Below are positions 7,780 through 10,787 of a stretch of 10,787 nucleotides of DNA, in pieces. This stretch comes from Monosiga brevicollis MX1 (Eukaryota; Opisthokonta; Choanoflagellata; Craspedida; Salpingoecidae). Position 1 is the first letter of the stretch. Each line of letters begins with the position of its first letter. The translations under genes were made by a program, and so were the position numbers. The notes under the pieces are model-generated. The model saw only the letters and a list, made by a program, of their open reading frames with translations. It had not been told where the DNA came from and made no database searches. The DNA lies in NCBI RefSeq assembly GCF_000002865.3, contig NW_001865063.1, forward strand, positions 571,483 to 582,269, in the 5' to 3' direction.

Positions 7780-8210
7780 CCGGTTTCAACGCGCATGGTG
7801 CAAGTGGCGCGCACGGAGGCCGAGAGACTGTCAACAAATCGCTCCTATTCCCCAGGACCCATTTGGATACTGTTGCGCAAAGTCATCAAACGTGGTGGAG
7901 GGTTTGATGGTGAGAATGTTGCAGCTACGAGTGCCAACAGAGCACGGCCTACCTTCCAGCCGTTGTTTTGCGCCACCAGCAACTTGATCTGCGTGTGACC
8001 AAAAGCGCAAAGTTGGATAACAAGAGGTCCAAGCATGGCTTGATATCAGAGAGGACGGCGCACGAATCGGGGGCGCTGCGTCAGCAAGCGCGTACATCAC
8101 CAGCCACGATGACCTCTGAAGCTCTTTCGCGAACGGGTCAGCAGCGAGCGAACCGAGTGAAGATAACCGTTATTTGTCAGACGAATTCGGATGTCGCAAT
8201 CAAAGCAAAC
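7776..8210 (-). pseudogene. Degenerate second sulfatase copy: 5'-flank, exon 10-12 and exon 15 pieces
   Basis: Three blocks are colinear with the intact gene. 7776-7854 matches 1082-1160 (start of exon 15 and end of intron 14; 3 mismatches in 79). 7852-8116 matches 1735-2016 (end of exon 10, intron 10, exon 11, intron 11, start of exon 12; about 7 mismatches, one 18-bp and one 1-bp indel). 8116-8210 matches 4658-4752 (5' flank; about 4 mismatches in 95). The segments equivalent to about 1161-1734 and 2017-4657 are deleted, removing the promoter, signal peptide and active site. Junctions show only 1-3 bp of microhomology. Retained introns exclude a retroposed origin. Confidence 0.93.
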
Positions 8211-8657
8211 GAAGAAGCGCCGCGTCGAGATCAGAGACGAGGCTCAATGTGCGCGTCGGTGTAAGCTTAAATATAATGCAAATCAGAGATTGAGCGCCGT
8301 TCGATGAACCAGGAGATGGCTGTCTATCACCGTCTTCATCCTCTGTCTCTTCATCAAGCTTGCTCCATGTCTCTGCAGTGGTGTCTCAGCCCTTCTGACT
8401 CTCTTATTCCGCTGTGTTTAACCCACATCAGGTTATCTCTCGCTGGCTCCCTCTCTTAAAACTCCCTTCACTCCCTCACTATCTCTGCATCACACACTCG
8501 TCTCTCTCTCTGTCTCTCTCTGCGGCGTCGCGTCGTCGTGGAGCTGTCGTCGTCGTCGTCCTCCTCCTCGCGCTGCATCGCCGTTTGGAAACGCCCTCTT
8601 GCCCTCTCTGGTGACGGCTGCGCTTTGGCTGTGCAAGCGCTTTGAGACCCTTGTGGT
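8211..8657 (+). promoter_or_regulatory. Presumed promoter/5'UTR of the J-domain gene
   Basis: This is non-coding sequence upstream of the J-domain gene. An AT-rich patch at about 8262-8286 (AAGCTTAAATATAATGCAAAT) could hold core promoter elements. It is followed by a strongly pyrimidine-rich stretch with CT repeats (8498-8522) and a TCG trinucleotide run (about 8535-8562). No ISWI ATPase exon is detectable on the - strand. Confidence 0.45.
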
Positions 8658-8837
8658 GTGCGCGTGACCTGTGTGTCACGCAAGCTGAGCCGTCATCGTG
8701 CTTTCCACCCTGATGTGTCGCGCTTACCTCGGTCGCGCTCCTTCTTGAGAGGATCCGAGCGATCCAGACCCCGTTTCCAGAGCCCCCTCGCTGCGGAGGT
8801 ACCCGGTACCGCCCTGGGCGCGCTGCCCTGGGCCATC

Positions 8838-10787
8838 ATGTCCGAGGATCTGCAGGCTCAGGTGGAGCAGCTGCCGACCGACCCTTACTTGCTGCTCCGA
8901 GTCCCTCGTCAGGCCGATCAAGATGCCATTCGTCGCGCCTACCGCGAAGCCAGTACGGTCCCGTGTTCCAAAGACCCGCTGCTTGCCCCTGGGGTCAACC
9001 TGCCCTCGCCTCTGCCTCTGCCTCTCGCCCCTTGGCCCTTGTTTCCTCATCCTCTGCCTCTGCCTTTCCTCGGGTAGGCTTGCAGTGGCACCCGGACCGG
9101 ACGCGCAACGCAAGTGAACGTCGCTTGTTTGCCGTCGCCTTTCACCGCATTCACACCGCCTACCGTTTGCTGGCCGACCCCACTCGACGCCATGCCTATG
9201 ACGAAGACCACCCAGCTCCCCCTTTGGCTCCCGCCCTGGCCCTTGTCACCTCGGACGAGGTGTTCAACGCCAACCAAACTGCCGCCCGCTTCCACCGCTC
9301 CATGGCCCTCCTTCAACAGCTCCCCATGCTTGAACGCCAACACAACCTGGCGCCGGGATCGCTTGAACTAGACCTACCCAGCGCCGACCACGAACCCCCC
9401 ACACAGCTCCTCCCCACAAGTTCTCAGGACCCAGCCCCGCCGACCCTGACTCGTTGCACCGGGGTTGGCTGCGAGCTTGTGGCCGTCGACGCCACCGCTG
9501 AGCAGCCCGATGGCCGCAACGTTTGTCTCTGTCGAACCCACGCCCGTGTACACCAATGTACTTCTGCCTGCACCAACCGACATGCCTTTTGCCCACTCTT
9601 TGCCCAGTGCCTGCACCGGCACTGGCAGCACGACGTTGCCCTGGCCTGGTCGCTGCAACGCAGCGACTCGGACGACCCCGAACGTCCCCTTCACCCCTAC
9701 TGGTTCAATGCCCGCTCCGGCATCTCCCAATGGTGCGATGCTGCCGCATCAGACGCGCCAGAAGAGCAGCAATGCCACCCTCCGACCCCGGAGAGCCTGG
9801 CGCATACCTGCTCTCCTGAAGCATGCGGCACTACCGGCTTTGTTCGGCTCCAACACCAAGTCTGGGTCTGCCGGCGCTGCCCCCTTAACATGCATATTTG
9901 CACCTCCACGCAATGTCGCCAGCGCCAAGCCATTCTCCTGCCCAACCAGGATGAAAAGGCCGCCCGCCGACGCATCAAACAAAAGGGCACCGAACAGCTC
10001 TCTGCCATCGAGGCTGCCGCTGCCGACTCTGAGAATCAGGGCACGTTTTGCTGGGTCACCAATCGTATCTATGACGGCAACAACGAACCCACCATCACCG
10101 CCGAAGAGGAAGCCGTGCTTGCCCGTGGCGACCTTCCCCAGCTTGCCAAGCCGAACAACGTGGAGACGGAGGTCGTCGAGTACGAGGGCGCCGACGGCCG
10201 CCGCCACCAAACGGTTGTCGTGCGCGAAAACATATTCAAGCGTCGCGGCCGCGCTGCCGGCGATCGCCTCCACCCAGAGCCCCTTGATGCCGGCCCGGGC
10301 TTTGAGAGCGCCGCCGAGTACATTGCAAGCCTCCAAGAACAGCAAGCACAGCATCGCCGAGACATGGAGCTGGTCGAGGAACAGCGCCTCCGTCAAATGG
10401 AAGACGAATGTCTTACCCTTCCCCTTGCTTCCCCCACCTCAGCAAGCCCCGAGTCCCGCCCTGACACTTCCGCCTACCACCGCACCGCCCTGGATGTGCC
10501 TGACCCACCGGAAGATGAAGACACAGACGAGGTCGTCGTGGCCCCTACCCACGCTGCCGCGTCTGTGCCCGCCACTGATGGTGCCCCGACGCCCAAGCGC
10601 GTCAAGCGAGAACCTAGTCCCAATGCCGACGATGGCGCGACCGTCGCCGTGCGCATTCAAGCTGACGGCAGCGCGCACGCCGTCTCGGGCGTTTCCTCTT
10701 CGTCAGGTCCTACTCTGCCCGCCACCACTTGCGAGTCCAACGCACCACCACCGNCCCCATCCAACAGCGGCGTCACACCTCGCGCAT
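8838..10787 (+). CDS. J-domain (DnaJ-like) protein with Cys/His modules (partial at 3' end)
   Basis: Exon 1 (8838-8952) and exon 2 (9078 to the window end, still open) join in phase 1 across a 125-nt intron; about 608 residues are visible. An N-terminal J domain (residues about 15-80) has DPYLLLRV, then LQWHPDR with the HPD tripeptide that stimulates Hsp70 ATPase, and YRLLADPTRR. Two similar Cys/His modules (about 165-205 and 283-319) share C-x3-C, then VC-x2-C or VC-x-C, then H-x-C-x3-C, suggesting zinc binding. A WW-like HPYWFNARSGISQW lies at about 244-257. A Glu/Gln-rich helix (about 420-445) and PKRVKREPSP (544-553) follow; the latter fits a nuclear localisation signal and contains a sumoylation consensus VKRE. 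It is probably a nuclear co-chaperone. An in-frame ATG at 8658 would add 60 residues. One ambiguous base lies at 10754. Confidence 0.85.

Noticed and set aside
8468-8683. Minus-strand frame with runs of Asp and Arg
   Set aside because: It is the reverse of the CT- and TCG-repeat region upstream of the J-domain gene; there is no motif, and the composition reflects simple repeats.

Overview
The window looks like nuclear DNA from an intron-rich, compact, unicellular eukaryote. Introns are about 70-135 nt with GT..AG ends, GC content is moderate to high, and spacers are short. The gene types (ISWI remodeller, signal-peptide arylsulfatase, eIF4G-like N-terminus, J-domain protein) would suit a choanoflagellate such as Monosiga, but this is an inference and no species marker is present.

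Layout, left to right: (1) 1-477, + strand, the 3' end of an unrecognised Ser-rich protein. (2) 749-4136, - strand, an intact 16-exon secreted arylsulfatase. Every exon junction keeps phase and all recognisable catalytic residues are present; its 3'UTR converges on gene 1. (3) 4137-4752, the sulfatase 5' flank, with a 62-bp minisatellite and a 60-nt CA repeat. (4) 4753-8210, the remains of a second, head-to-tail copy of the same sulfatase unit. Only four colinear blocks survive, each about 96-97% identical to the intact copy. (5) Inside that ruined copy lies about 2.7 kb (5056-7775) of unrelated sequence. It carries the 5' end of an eIF4G-like gene and the 3' exons of an ISWI chromatin remodeller, both on the - strand and both with introns retained. 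Both genes stop exactly where sulfatase sequence begins. (6) 8838 to the end, + strand, a J-domain protein with two similar Cys/His modules, a WW-like segment and a nuclear-localisation-like motif; it runs off the window.

The main story is structural. A tandem duplication of a sulfatase gene (unit 488-4752) was followed by large deletions in the upstream copy and insertion of a DNA segment holding parts of two housekeeping genes. This leaves an ISWI HAND-SANT-SLIDE module without its ATPase motor, and an eIF4G-like N-terminus whose stop codon and probable 3'UTR come from the sulfatase tail. Assembly error is the main alternative and cannot be excluded from sequence alone.
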